A DNA stretch of 64,000 bases, from positions 62,001-126,000 of the forward strand of contig NZ_QCZD01000004.1 of assembly GCF_003075045.1 (NCBI RefSeq), given 5' to 3'. The DNA is from Maribacter litoralis. GTDB taxonomy: Bacteria; Bacteroidota; Bacteroidia; Flavobacteriales; Flavobacteriaceae. The notes beneath the pieces are model-generated. The model made no database searches. It had not been told where the DNA came from and worked only from the letters and a program-made list of their open reading frames with translations. Position numbers and translations under genes: made by a program. Within the stretch, counting starts at the first letter, position 1, and each line of letters begins with the position of its first letter. Shown here in pieces: positions 56,223 to 64,000 of the stretch.

Positions 56223-57320
56223 ATGGGTTTTTCACCAAAAACAAAAAGAAGACTACAACGAATTCTACCATTCGGTGTCATTTGGTGCCTTATCGGTTTT
56301 TTCGTGCTTTTTATTCAAGAGGCAGCCACCAGTCATAAAAACCTAAACCCTAATGTAGTTATCACACTAACCCCAAAGGTCTTCATATTTGCCATGATTT
56401 CGGTTACGCTAATCGGTTTTATTGTTGGGGCAGTAGAAATAATGTGGTTAGGAAAATTATTCAATACTAAAAGCTTTTATAAAAAGATATTCTATAAACT
56501 TAGCTTCTACACATTTTTCTTAGTGCTGGCCATAATTTTCGTGTATCCTATTGCTGCATCCATTGAGCTCGGGTTGCCTCCATTAAGCGAAATGGTCATT
56601 TACAAACTATCTAATTTTTTAATTAGTCTAGACTTTATAAGTACCTTAGTATCTATAGCCGTGAGTCTTTTTGCGAGCCTCTTTTATTCGGAAATTAGTT
56701 TTCATGTAGGTGATGCAGTGTTTATGAACTTCTTTACTGGAAAATATCATAAGCCCATTCAAGAAAAGCGCATATTTTTATTTTGTGATATGAAATCTTC
56801 TACCACCATTGCAGAACAATTGGGGCATATAGAATATTTTAAACTGCTAAAAGCATACTATAGTGATTTCACCAATGCAATTACCAATCATTCTGGTTCG
56901 GTGTACCAATACGTAGGCGATGAGATTATAATCTCTTGGAAGTATGAAGAAGGAATAAAGAACAACAACTGGATAAACTGTTTTTTAGCCATGAAGCAAG
57001 ACCTGCACAACAAAGCCAATTGGTACAAAAACAAATTTGGACTAGAGCCCACTTTTAAATCTGGTTTTCACGTAGGTGAAGTAACCACCGGTGAAATCGG
57101 AACTCTAAAGAAAGAAATTATATTCACTGGCGATGTTTTAAATACTACTGCAAGAATTCAAGGGCTATGTAACTCGCATAATGTTGATATACTAATATCT
57201 AAAAAACTCATTAAAGAGCTAAAACCAGATCATAGTTTTAAGGTAAAGTCCATGGGTGTTTCCGAATTAAAAGGTAAAGAAGAGAAAATGGAGCTCTTTA
57301 CGGTTTTTAGAAGTAGTTGA
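56223..57320 (+). CDS. Membrane class III adenylate/guanylate cyclase
   Basis: A 365-residue protein with four TM helices (about 15-32, 53-76, 94-113, 133-155) and a cytoplasmic class III catalytic domain. Both metal aspartates are present (FLFCDMKSS, D189; YQYVGDEIIISW, D233), as is the GDVLNTTARI motif with transition-state N307 and R311. It should make a cyclic nucleotide as a dimer; whether cAMP or cGMP cannot be read safely. The six-residue-longer four-TM input domain is of the type often annotated as a bacterial MASE-like sensor. Its 3' end overlaps the sigma-factor operon by 14 bases. Confidence 0.9.
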   Translation: MGFSPKTKRRLQRILPFGVIWCLIGFFVLFIQEAATSHKNLNPNVVITLTPKVFIFAMISVTLIGFIVGAVEIMWLGKLFNTKSFYKKIFYKLSFYTFFLVLAIIFVYPIAASIELGLPPLSEMVIYKLSNFLISLDFISTLVSIAVSLFASLFYSEISFHVGDAVFMNFFTGKYHKPIQEKRIFLFCDMKSSTTIAEQLGHIEYFKLLKAYYSDFTNAITNHSGSVYQYVGDEIIISWKYEEGIKNNNWINCFLAMKQDLHNKANWYKNKFGLEPTFKSGFHVGEVTTGEIGTLKKEIIFTGDVLNTTARIQGLCNSHNVDILISKKLIKELKPDHSFKVKSMGVSELKGKEEKMELFTVFRSS

Positions 57321-57765
57321 AGTAAAAGGCTATAATATTACCGAATACAAAACTTAAAATTACATTTCCAATAGAAATCTTACCGAGATTGAACGCATTG
57401 GAAAAAGCGATAAAAAAAGCGATACCGCCACTAACCAAAAGCAACATCATAATTGCTAATGGAATTATTACGGTACCAACACCAAACAAATTAAGAATAC
57501 CATTTAATACCACAGTAAAAGCAAACAACGCCATTGTAAAATTTGTTTTTTTGTGACCTACATAGAGGTAATACGCTGCCGCAATTAATTCTACACAAAT
57601 AGCAATAGCGCCAAACTGACCATAATATGCCTGGGTAAAATAATCTCCTAAATGTTGCGGGGTATCAACTTTTAAAAAGAAGACAATACTAAGAATTAAG
57701 GCGAGTACTCCAAAACTAATGGCTATTAATCTTCTTTTATCTACAGAATACGTTTTTTTCTCCAT
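57307..57765 (-). CDS. Multi-TM membrane protein in the sigma-factor operon
   Basis: A 152-residue protein of about five TM helices with a basic N-terminus (SVDKRRLI). No catalytic motif is visible. It begins 2 bases after the preceding gene stops and overlaps the cyclase gene end to end on the other strand. Function unknown. Confidence 0.75.
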   Translation of the reverse strand: MEKKTYSVDKRRLIAISFGVLALILSIVFFLKVDTPQHLGDYFTQAYYGQFGAIAICVELIAAAYYLYVGHKKTNFTMALFAFTVVLNGILNLFGVGTVIIPLAIMMLLLVSGGIAFFIAFSNAFNLGKISIGNVILSFVFGNIIAFYFNYF

Positions 57766-57767
57766 AA

Positions 57768-58427
57768 CTACTTTTTAAATTCTTCAATATCATTTAAAAA
57801 ATTAACTGCTTTTCTGGTATTGGTACTTGCTAGAATATTTATAGTTCTTTTCACCCATTTAATGTGCATGTTCTTATAACTTAACTTTTTAAGTAACCAC
57901 ACTAATGGTACCAATAATAGTGCATTAATAATTACATACTTATTTACAAAAGCGACATCTAAATGAGGGAAAATATCAAAATCGAAAAAATAGGCCAATG
58001 CTACAATAGGATAAGCCCACCACACCGGCGCTGATAGAAAAGCAAGTTTTATAAATAACAAACTATGCGCGTTTATCTTTTCTATTTTCTCCCTAATTTC
58101 TACAATAGGTTTAGCATAATCAATTTGGGTTACTAAAGTCAGTTGTCCTATGCTACCAATTAGTGCTATGAGTCCAAAAATATGCAAAATAATACCGCTA
58201 ACAGCCAAATGTAACATACCCCAATGATCGGCCGTAAATTTACCAAGTACTATCAACACCATTAAAAAAAACATTACTTCTATACTTCTTTTTACAAGGA
58301 TATTACGTGTTTGCTTTTTAGTATTTTCAAGCTTTATCTTTTCTATCGAAGCCTTATTCAAACTTAGAACAGTATCTAACTTGTCATTATATTCTGCAAA
58401 AAGTTCTCTTATTTCTTTATCTTCCAT
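57768..58427 (-). CDS. Membrane protein, candidate anti-sigma factor
   Basis: A 219-residue protein with a 45-residue charged cytoplasmic N-terminus (KEIRELFAEYNDKLDTVL) and about four TM helices (around 50-66, 70-95, 128-148, 163-180). It overlaps the sigma-factor gene by 11 bases, the usual arrangement of an ECF sigma and its membrane anti-sigma. No zinc-binding anti-sigma motif (HxxxCxxC) is present, so this assignment rests on context. Confidence 0.65.
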   Translation of the reverse strand: MEDKEIRELFAEYNDKLDTVLSLNKASIEKIKLENTKKQTRNILVKRSIEVMFFLMVLIVLGKFTADHWGMLHLAVSGIILHIFGLIALIGSIGQLTLVTQIDYAKPIVEIREKIEKINAHSLLFIKLAFLSAPVWWAYPIVALAYFFDFDIFPHLDVAFVNKYVIINALLLVPLVWLLKKLSYKNMHIKWVKRTINILASTNTRKAVNFLNDIEEFKK

Positions 58428-58941
58428 GACGTTTTATTTTATCAAATTCTTTCTTAATTTTTACTTTTATTCTACCAATTTTGGTACCTACATTGGAGGT
58501 AGAAATGCCTAATATATCACCGATTTCTTCATAGCTGTTTTCTTCTAAATACAATAGCATAATTGCCTTATCGAGTTCTTTTAGTTTTTGAATAAAACCC
58601 TGAAGCATTTTTACATTTGCAGATAATTCCAACGCTTCTACATTACTACCATTTTCTAAACAAAATACAGATTCATCATTAAAAAAATCATTTCTTTGAT
58701 ACCATTTTTTTTCTTTTCTATAAAACGAAATAGCGGTGTTTAAGGCAATTCGGTACATCCAAGTAGTAAACTTGTAATTAGGGTTATAGTTATCAAAAGC
58801 ATTCCATAATTGAATGATTATCTCTTGTTCTAAATCCTTCCGGTCTTCACGTTGTGGGCAATAAGAGTTCACAATCTTATAGATGATCCGTTTATGTTCA
58901 TCTATTACTCGTATAAATTTCTCCTTTTTGGCAGGTTCCAT
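58417..58941 (-). CDS. ECF-type RNA polymerase sigma factor
   Basis: A 174-residue sigma-70 family protein with only regions 2 and 4. Region 2: DLEQEIIIQLWNAFDNY and FTTWMYRIALNTAISFYRK. Region 4: LDKAIMLLYLEENSYEEIG with helix-turn-helix ILGISTSNVGTKIGRIKVK. It probably directs polymerase to envelope-stress or nutrient promoters. It follows the alpha/beta hydrolase gene by 14 bases and overlaps a membrane protein gene. Confidence 0.93.
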   Translation of the reverse strand: MEPAKKEKFIRVIDEHKRIIYKIVNSYCPQREDRKDLEQEIIIQLWNAFDNYNPNYKFTTWMYRIALNTAISFYRKEKKWYQRNDFFNDESVFCLENGSNVEALELSANVKMLQGFIQKLKELDKAIMLLYLEENSYEEIGDILGISTSNVGTKIGRIKVKIKKEFDKIKRHGR

Positions 58942-58955
58942 GAGTTGGTTGGTGG

Positions 58956-59999
58956 TTACTGTAAGTTATGGTTATTGAACCAGTTAGCAATAATCTTCAT
59001 GGCTTTATTATTATGGCGAATTCCGTTGTGCGTTTCATCAGGAATCACAAAAACCTTCCCACTACTATTTTCAGTAACTGCATTATGGTATTTCTCAGCT
59101 ACAAATGCCTCATCATTGGCGCCAACTACTACAAGCAAAGGTTTGGTTATATGTTGTAATCCTTCCTTATAATCTGCAGGATACATACTTTCATTGGCAC
59201 GATAACTATACTTAGTTACAGGCATAGATTCTGGCAGGTTAAAGAAAAGCACAGGCAAATCATTATACTTAGTTTCACCAATAGCGTTCATCATTTTTAT
59301 ACCAATAATTCTATTTAAATGCAGTTTTAAAAATGGTTCTTGATCCCCTTCTACTGGAGCAACATTTATTGTTGGAGAATTTGCGCCCAATTGCGGTGCA
59401 AAAAGTAAATACCCGTCTACTGCTACAGCGTCTTTAGCCATAACATATCTTAGAATAATACCACCACCCATGGAGTGCCCGGCGAGTATAATTTTTTGAT
59501 TAGGTTTTTCCTTTTTTATACTCGTAACCACAACTATGACGTCATCTACATATTGGTTTATGTATGATACATCGCCCGGAGTTCCTTCAGATTGCCCATG
59601 ACCTCTAAAATCTAGCGCTACAATTTCGCTTTGCGTAGCTTCTTGTAATAAACCTGCTGTTCTATTCATCATATAGGCACTAGATAAAATTCCGTGTAAA
59701 AGAAGAATGGTGGTATTACTATCGCTATTGTATTGATAAGCGAACAATTGTTTTCCATCTTTAGCAGTAAATTTTCTAGACTCATTTTTATATAGCTGCT
59801 CCATACCTAAATCAGCCATGGCTTTAGCATCCATAAGTTTCTGATGTTGTTGCGGTTTAAAAGTAGGGTCGGGCAATTGAATCAGTTTAGTGACTTCACT
59901 TTGCGTTTTTTCAAATTGCTCCCAATTCTCTTGAGCCATAATCAATGGCATCGAAAACAGAAAGGTGAACAACATTAGATGATTGACAAATTTTTTCAT
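58956..59999 (-). CDS. Secreted alpha/beta hydrolase (lysophospholipase-like)
   Basis: A 347-residue exported esterase/lipase. Signal peptide MKKFVNHLMLFTFLFSMPLIMAQ. The oxyanion loop precedes VALDFRGHGQSEGTP, the nucleophile elbow is GHSMGGG (Ser), an acid residue lies in VVGANDEAFVAEKY, and the base is His in DETHNGIRHN. The monoacylglycerol lipase-like layout suggests it acts on lipids or esters outside the cytoplasm. It is the first gene of the operon containing the sigma factor, from a start near 59999. Confidence 0.88.
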   Translation of the reverse strand: MKKFVNHLMLFTFLFSMPLIMAQENWEQFEKTQSEVTKLIQLPDPTFKPQQHQKLMDAKAMADLGMEQLYKNESRKFTAKDGKQLFAYQYNSDSNTTILLLHGILSSAYMMNRTAGLLQEATQSEIVALDFRGHGQSEGTPGDVSYINQYVDDVIVVVTSIKKEKPNQKIILAGHSMGGGIILRYVMAKDAVAVDGYLLFAPQLGANSPTINVAPVEGDQEPFLKLHLNRIIGIKMMNAIGETKYNDLPVLFFNLPESMPVTKYSYRANESMYPADYKEGLQHITKPLLVVVGANDEAFVAEKYHNAVTENSSGKVFVIPDETHNGIRHNNKAMKIIANWFNNHNLQ

Positions 60000-60187
60000 G
60001 ACTGTTTGATTTTTTGATTGTTTATTATATGATTCGCACTTGACTGAATATAATCACACTTTTCAACAATTATCTTTATAAATCTTTGATTACCAATATA
60101 AATGTAGCCTACATCCTACAAGTAAATGTTCTGATTATCATTTCTAAGTTCTATATCTCATATCCTTGTAGTTTTCTATGAAAATTT

Positions 60188-60204
60188 GGTATTTTTAAAA
60201 TACC
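60188..60204. promoter_or_regulatory. 17-base palindrome upstream of the AraC-type regulator
   Basis: GGTATTTT-T-AAAATACC, perfect 8-1-8 inverted repeat, 42 bases before the GTG start of the regulator gene. A possible autoregulatory operator. Confidence 0.45.
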
Positions 60205-60246
60205 GAATAACCAAGTCATCCCCGAGAAACAAATATTAATTGACCC

Positions 60247-62031
60247 GTGCACGCTGTTTTTAACACGAAATCGATAGCCGTACTACCATTTAAAAATATT
60301 GGGAGTACTGAAAATGATTACTTTTCAGACGGTATTTCTGAAGAAATCATCAATGCCCTTACCAAAATTAATGGGCTAAAAGTTACCGCTAGAACCTCAT
60401 CATTTTTCTATAAAAACAAATCGTTAGATGCACGCCATATAGGAAATGAACTTGGCGTTGAAACTCTATTGGAAGGTAGCGTTCGTATTATTAAAGAAAG
60501 AGTACGGATTACCGCACAGTTAATACGCACCGATAACGGGTTTCATATGTGGTCTGAAAATTTTGACCGTGAGCTTACTGATATTTTTGAGCTACAAGAT
60601 GAAATTAGTTTACTAATTGCCGATAAAATACGTGAAAATTTCGGTCATTTTGAGTTACAAGAACATCTGGTAGCATCGGCAACCAATAACATTGAAGCTT
60701 ATAAACTTTTTCTAAAAGGACGTTCTTTTCAATTAAATTGGCGTTTAGAGGACATTAACACTGCCATTACTTATTATGAACAAAGTGTTGTCATTGACCC
60801 TTTATTTGCAGATGCCTATGTAGGTATTGGTTGGTGTTATGGTATTTTGGCAAGCTGGCAATATATTAACCACAAAGAAGGAATTGCAAAAGCTGCATTT
60901 TATTTAGATAAAGGGGTTGGTTTAAACCCAACTTCCCATGTTGGTCATTTTGGAAAAGCAACCATTAGTTTTTGGGGAAATTGGTTGTATAATGAAGGCT
61001 TATCCTATTTAGAAAAGTGTTTAAACATAAACCCAAAATACACCGAAGCATTAGAAGCAAAATCCGAAATTTTAACGTCTTTAGGCAAGTTTACTTTGGC
61101 TAAAACGACCATTGATTTGGCTTTGGAAATAAATCCGTTATCACCAAACCACCACTACACCAAAGGAAACATTTATTATTTACAGGGAGATTTTGATAAT
61201 GCAATTATTTCATTAGATGTATCCCTTAAAATAGACCCAACCTTCGTTCTTGCAATGGAACTAAAAACAGCTTGTTACATACACCAAAATAATTACAGCT
61301 CTTTTATTAGGTATATTGAAATAAATAAGCATTTAGAAAGACCCAATCTTTGCAAAAAATTGTTCGATTTGGTTAACCGGAGCAACCATTTTGAAAACCA
61401 AAATATAGGGTCAGCAATTGATGTTAAAAACGAAAACAGTACACACTTACCTTGGAATTTCTATATTTTAATACATGAGGATAAGAATAGTGCTTTAAAC
61501 ACATTAAAACACCATACAGAATTAAAAACTGGTCAGTTTATAAATTTCTACAATGACCCATTTTTAGCTCCGCTACGCCAACTACCTAATTACAAAGACC
61601 TAGTAAGCGAACTATTTAGCAGCACGGTTTTACCTAGTAATATTGAAAAAGGGAAAAGTAACAATTCTGAAACTCCCTTTGAAGGCGAAGAATTAAATGA
61701 TTTTGCTACAGCATTAGAAAATACAATGACAAATAGCAAGCGATTTTGCAATCCTGAATTATCGCTAAAGCAATTAGCTTATGAAATCAACCTACACCCC
61801 AACAAACTATCTTGGTTGTTAAACAATCATTTTGGTAAAAATTTCAACGACTTTATAAACCATTATAGAATTAGAGAATTTCAGCAATTGGCAGTTTTAC
61901 CAGAAAATAAACACATTACACTATTAGGTTTGGCGTATGATAGCGGCTTTAATTCTAAAACCGTTTTCAATACTTTTTTCAAGAAAGAAACCGGTACAAC
62001 ACCTAAACAATGGGTTAAGGCAAATTTATAA
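60247..62031 (+). CDS. TolB-like/TPR/AraC-type transcription regulator
   Basis: A 594-residue protein. Residues about 9-140 form the TolB/FlgO-like N-terminal domain (IAVLPFKNIGSTENDYFSDG, LGVETLLEGSVRIIKERVRI), residues 150-370 are TPR-like helices, and from about 478 there is an AraC-family DNA-binding domain (LSLKQLAYEINLHPNKLSWLL and GLAYDSGFNSKTVFNTFFKK). This combination is found in Flavobacteriaceae; the signal is unknown. The start is GTG 60247; a TGA lies two codons upstream in frame, so the protein cannot be longer. It faces the outer-membrane gene set downstream. Confidence 0.9.
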   Translation: MHAVFNTKSIAVLPFKNIGSTENDYFSDGISEEIINALTKINGLKVTARTSSFFYKNKSLDARHIGNELGVETLLEGSVRIIKERVRITAQLIRTDNGFHMWSENFDRELTDIFELQDEISLLIADKIRENFGHFELQEHLVASATNNIEAYKLFLKGRSFQLNWRLEDINTAITYYEQSVVIDPLFADAYVGIGWCYGILASWQYINHKEGIAKAAFYLDKGVGLNPTSHVGHFGKATISFWGNWLYNEGLSYLEKCLNINPKYTEALEAKSEILTSLGKFTLAKTTIDLALEINPLSPNHHYTKGNIYYLQGDFDNAIISLDVSLKIDPTFVLAMELKTACYIHQNNYSSFIRYIEINKHLERPNLCKKLFDLVNRSNHFENQNIGSAIDVKNENSTHLPWNFYILIHEDKNSALNTLKHHTELKTGQFINFYNDPFLAPLRQLPNYKDLVSELFSSTVLPSNIEKGKSNNSETPFEGEELNDFATALENTMTNSKRFCNPELSLKQLAYEINLHPNKLSWLLNNHFGKNFNDFINHYRIREFQQLAVLPENKHITLLGLAYDSGFNSKTVFNTFFKKETGTTPKQWVKANL

Positions 62032-62082
62032 GCCCGGCATTTTCTTCTTTTTTATTCATTAAACCATTTCCTCATTTTAAAA

Positions 62083-62226
62083 GGTTCTGAATTATTTTTT
62101 AGAACCAACACCTGTGTATACGAACTTTTAAAAAGGCCAAGACAAGTAATTTGCGCTTGAAATTGAGCTGCTTCTACTTTTTTAAAAAAAGTGTGATGAT
62201 TTAAAAAGTGGTTCGAATAATAGAAC
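62083..62226. promoter_or_regulatory. Inverted-repeat cluster upstream of the outer-membrane barrel gene
   Basis: Three symmetric elements: GGTTCT-N12-AGAACC (62083-62106), ACTTTTTT-A-AAAAAAGT (62176-62192) and GTTC-N8-GAAC (62211-62226). The first and third share the GTTC/GAAC half-site. Possible binding sites for the upstream AraC-type regulator, or for another regulator. Confidence 0.4.
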
Positions 62227-62249
62227 ATCAATCAAAAAATAATCAAATC

Positions 62250-62972
62250 ATGAAAAAACAAGGAGTTTTATTAATAGTTATAAGCCTATTGACATTTAAT
62301 GTATTTGCCCAAGAAACGTACTTAGACATTGTATTGAATTACACCCCTACCAGTATGAGTTTTGGGGACAACAATGATGCTATAAAAGACTTTAAAAAAG
62401 GGTATTGGGGTTTACAAGCCGGCGCATCTTTACAACTGGGTATTACAGATTATTTTTCTGTAGTACCAGAAATGTACTTTGTAATGAAGGGTGCCAAATT
62501 AAGCCAGAACAACCCGTTAACGAACCAAGAAACACGAATACGTTTCAACACCTTAGACGTACCGTTTTTAGCTCGTTTGCATCTGTGTGACATATACTTG
62601 AATGCCGGACCTGTAGTAAGTTACAATTTAGGAGGAAGAGTAAAAACAGAAGGCACTGAAACTTTGGAAGCAAGTAAAACAAAAATGAATTTTGGAGACG
62701 GTGCCGAGAGTTATAGCCGTTGGGATGCCGGACTTCAATTTGGCTTAGGTTATGAAATTCAACTGAAAAAATCACGATTACTTTTAGATTTCCGCTATCA
62801 CTACGGTATGGTCGATATGGGCAATGGGACTGACATGTACAACCGGTATTTTAATATGAATATACTACTGGCTAAAAAATGGAAACAAAATCCATTATCA
62901 AAAGCCAAAACAAGAGATATAGCTCTTTGGAAAGCCGTTGACAGCAATCCGTTTGCACTACAGAACAATTAA
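62250..62972 (+). CDS. Outer-membrane beta-barrel protein (porin/PorT-like)
   Basis: A 240-residue exported protein; signal MKKQGVLLIVISLLTFNVFAQ. It has alternating amphipathic strands typical of 8-stranded barrels (KGYWGLQAGASLQLGI, FSVVPEMYFVMKGAK, YSRWDAGLQFGLGYEIQL, LLLDFRYHYGMVDMG). ATG 62250 puts the signal at the start; an in-frame start at 62208 is rejected. First gene of a set also containing a DUF4386 protein and a serine hydrolase. Confidence 0.85.
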   Translation: MKKQGVLLIVISLLTFNVFAQETYLDIVLNYTPTSMSFGDNNDAIKDFKKGYWGLQAGASLQLGITDYFSVVPEMYFVMKGAKLSQNNPLTNQETRIRFNTLDVPFLARLHLCDIYLNAGPVVSYNLGGRVKTEGTETLEASKTKMNFGDGAESYSRWDAGLQFGLGYEIQLKKSRLLLDFRYHYGMVDMGNGTDMYNRYFNMNILLAKKWKQNPLSKAKTRDIALWKAVDSNPFALQNN

Positions 62973-62989
62973 TTAAGGGTTTATTCATC

Positions 62990-63670
62990 ATGAAATCAAA
63001 CAAAAACACCGCTAGAATTGCAGGCGCACTGTATCTGTTGGTCATCATATTTGGTGTATTTGCAGAAAAGTATGTTCGTGCTAGCCTTATAGATATAGAA
63101 AACAACGAAAAAACAATATCGAATATTCTTGAGCACGAGTTTTTATTTCGCTTAGGTTTTCTAAGTGATTTAGGTATGCAATTCGCCTACTTTTTACTTG
63201 CCATGTTTCTTTACCGTATCCTAAAGAACATCAATGAATGGATAGCTAAAACCATGCTCTTAAGTGTATGTATTGCCGTAGCCATAATGTGTATTAATAT
63301 GCTGAACCATTATGCACCCTTGCTTTTGTTAAGTGCAACTTTTGAGTCCACAATAAATACGAAAAACTTAATTGTCTTCTATGTACAAATGCATAGCCAA
63401 GGTTACCACATTGCGCAACTTTTCTTTGGCTTCTGCCTACTTCCTTTAGGCTATTTAATACTTAAACACAAAGGCTTCCCAAAAATTATTGGATACCTAC
63501 TTATGATAGGTTGTATAGGTTACCTATTAGATTTTGCGCTCTACTTCTTATCACCTGGGGCAAGCAAAAACCTTTCTGAATATATTACCGCTCCCGCAGA
63601 TTTAGGAGAAATCAGTCTGTGCATATACCTTCTTGTAATCGGGGTAAAATTAAAAAGTACCGAATCATAA
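62990..63670 (+). CDS. DUF4386 integral membrane protein
   Basis: A 226-residue inner-membrane protein of about six TM helices. The N-terminus NTARIAGALYLLVIIFGVFAE and the SDLGMQFAYFLLAMFLYRIL segment match DUF4386, found throughout Bacteroidota. Function unknown. It begins 17 bases after the barrel gene and is likely in the same operon. Confidence 0.87.
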   Translation: MKSNKNTARIAGALYLLVIIFGVFAEKYVRASLIDIENNEKTISNILEHEFLFRLGFLSDLGMQFAYFLLAMFLYRILKNINEWIAKTMLLSVCIAVAIMCINMLNHYAPLLLLSATFESTINTKNLIVFYVQMHSQGYHIAQLFFGFCLLPLGYLILKHKGFPKIIGYLLMIGCIGYLLDFALYFLSPGASKNLSEYITAPADLGEISLCIYLLVIGVKLKSTES

Positions 63671-63749
63671 ATCAGAACGACTGGTACGCCATAATACCAA
63701 ATATTTGCATCAAATAATAATTAAAACATCAATCAAAAAACAAACAACT

Positions 63750-64000
63750 ATGACAACATTATCAAGATTCATCGGAATATTACTTTTAGCCTTTATCACG
63801 CTATTGACATCTTGTTCAAGCGACGACGACATTTCTACATTTCCAGAACCAGATGCAGCAATGACTAGTGCAGAATTAACTACTTATTTTAAAACCCTGG
63901 CCGAAGACTCAGAAATACCTGGCTTTGCTGTAAGTATTGTAAAAGATGGCGCAATCGTATATCAAAATGCGGTAGGTTATGCGAATATTGAAAATGAGGT
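63750..64000 (+). CDS. Serine hydrolase lipoprotein, beta-lactamase family, N-terminal fragment
   Basis: Only the first 83 codons are inside the window. The signal ends in lipobox LTSC (FITLLTSCSSDDD). Then come an acidic linker and the opening of the class C-like fold: IPGFAVSIVKDGAIVYQNAVGYAN. The SxxK motif lies beyond the right edge. It resembles the complete gene at 2019-3296. Confidence 0.85.
   Translation, partial: MTTLSRFIGILLLAFITLLTSCSSDDDISTFPEPDAAMTSAELTTYFKTLAEDSEIPGFAVSIVKDGAIVYQNAVGYANIENE

Noticed and set aside
60241-60247. Degraded N-terminus of the AraC-type regulator
   Set aside because: The in-frame TGA just upstream looked like a truncation, but the conserved TolB-like domain begins within ten residues of the GTG, as expected for the family.

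Overview
This AT-rich window looks like a chromosomal segment of a marine-type member of the Flavobacteriaceae (Bacteroidota, possibly near Maribacter or Zobellia; the genus is inference). The evidence is TAnnTTTG -7 promoter elements, few Shine-Dalgarno sites, many lipoproteins and Sec-secreted proteins, a type IX secretion (T9SS) C-terminal sorting domain, and a DUF1800/DUF1501 pair. I saw no tRNA, rRNA, CRISPR array, insertion sequence or prophage.

Layout. 1-4.1 kb: the 3' end of mfd, three small TerB-like paralogues, a DlgD-like dehydrogenase and a serine hydrolase lipoprotein. 4.2-6.7 kb: a TlpA-type thioredoxin, an ACT-domain protein and YraN. 6.8-10.1 kb: the DUF1800/DUF1501 pair, the second with both a Tat signal and a T9SS tail, closed by a strong terminator that also serves an opposing 59-codon gene. 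10.5-20 kb: housekeeping and DNA or RNA metabolism (metG, tex, a histone-deacetylase-like enzyme, a PAP2 phosphatase, recQ, ssb, a GNAT protein). 20-24 kb: an orphan multi-TM histidine kinase and a secreted purple acid phosphatase. 24.2-28.5 kb: a compact catabolic-looking operon (ketose 3-epimerase-like, enolase superfamily, VOC, 2-hydroxyacid dehydrogenase, SRPBCC). 28.5-38 kb: a secreted M28 peptidase, an 862-residue fusion of cNMP-binding-like, acyltransferase and SGNH-hydrolase domains, a large VPS10/sortilin-like propeller protein, a pentapeptide-repeat protein and a PQQ-type sugar dehydrogenase. 38.2-47.5 kb: a run of small genes ending in a 12.6-copy heptanucleotide tandem repeat, then a CBS protein, a membrane M28 peptidase, SDR proteins, a TPR protein and a threonine-dehydrogenase-like enzyme.

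47.5-54.4 kb (minus strand) holds a polyamine locus: arginine decarboxylase, agmatinase, a deoxyhypusine-synthase homologue that keeps the catalytic lysine, and a small acidic protein. Further along the same strand are a GNAT-nitrilase fusion and a zinc-protease-like/RimK fusion. The first three enzymes fit arginine to agmatine to putrescine to homospermidine. 54.9-64 kb: a secreted protein, a 30-residue membrane peptide gene with its own terminator, a membrane class III nucleotide cyclase convergent with an ECF sigma-factor operon, and an AraC-type TolB/TPR regulator followed by an outer-membrane barrel, a DUF4386 protein and a truncated serine hydrolase.

The strongest leads are the cNMP-acyltransferase-SGNH fusion, the acid-sugar operon, the polyamine locus with its fusion-protein neighbours, the heptamer repeat, and two short genes. 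Promoter, operator and start-codon calls were made by eye. No database search was run.
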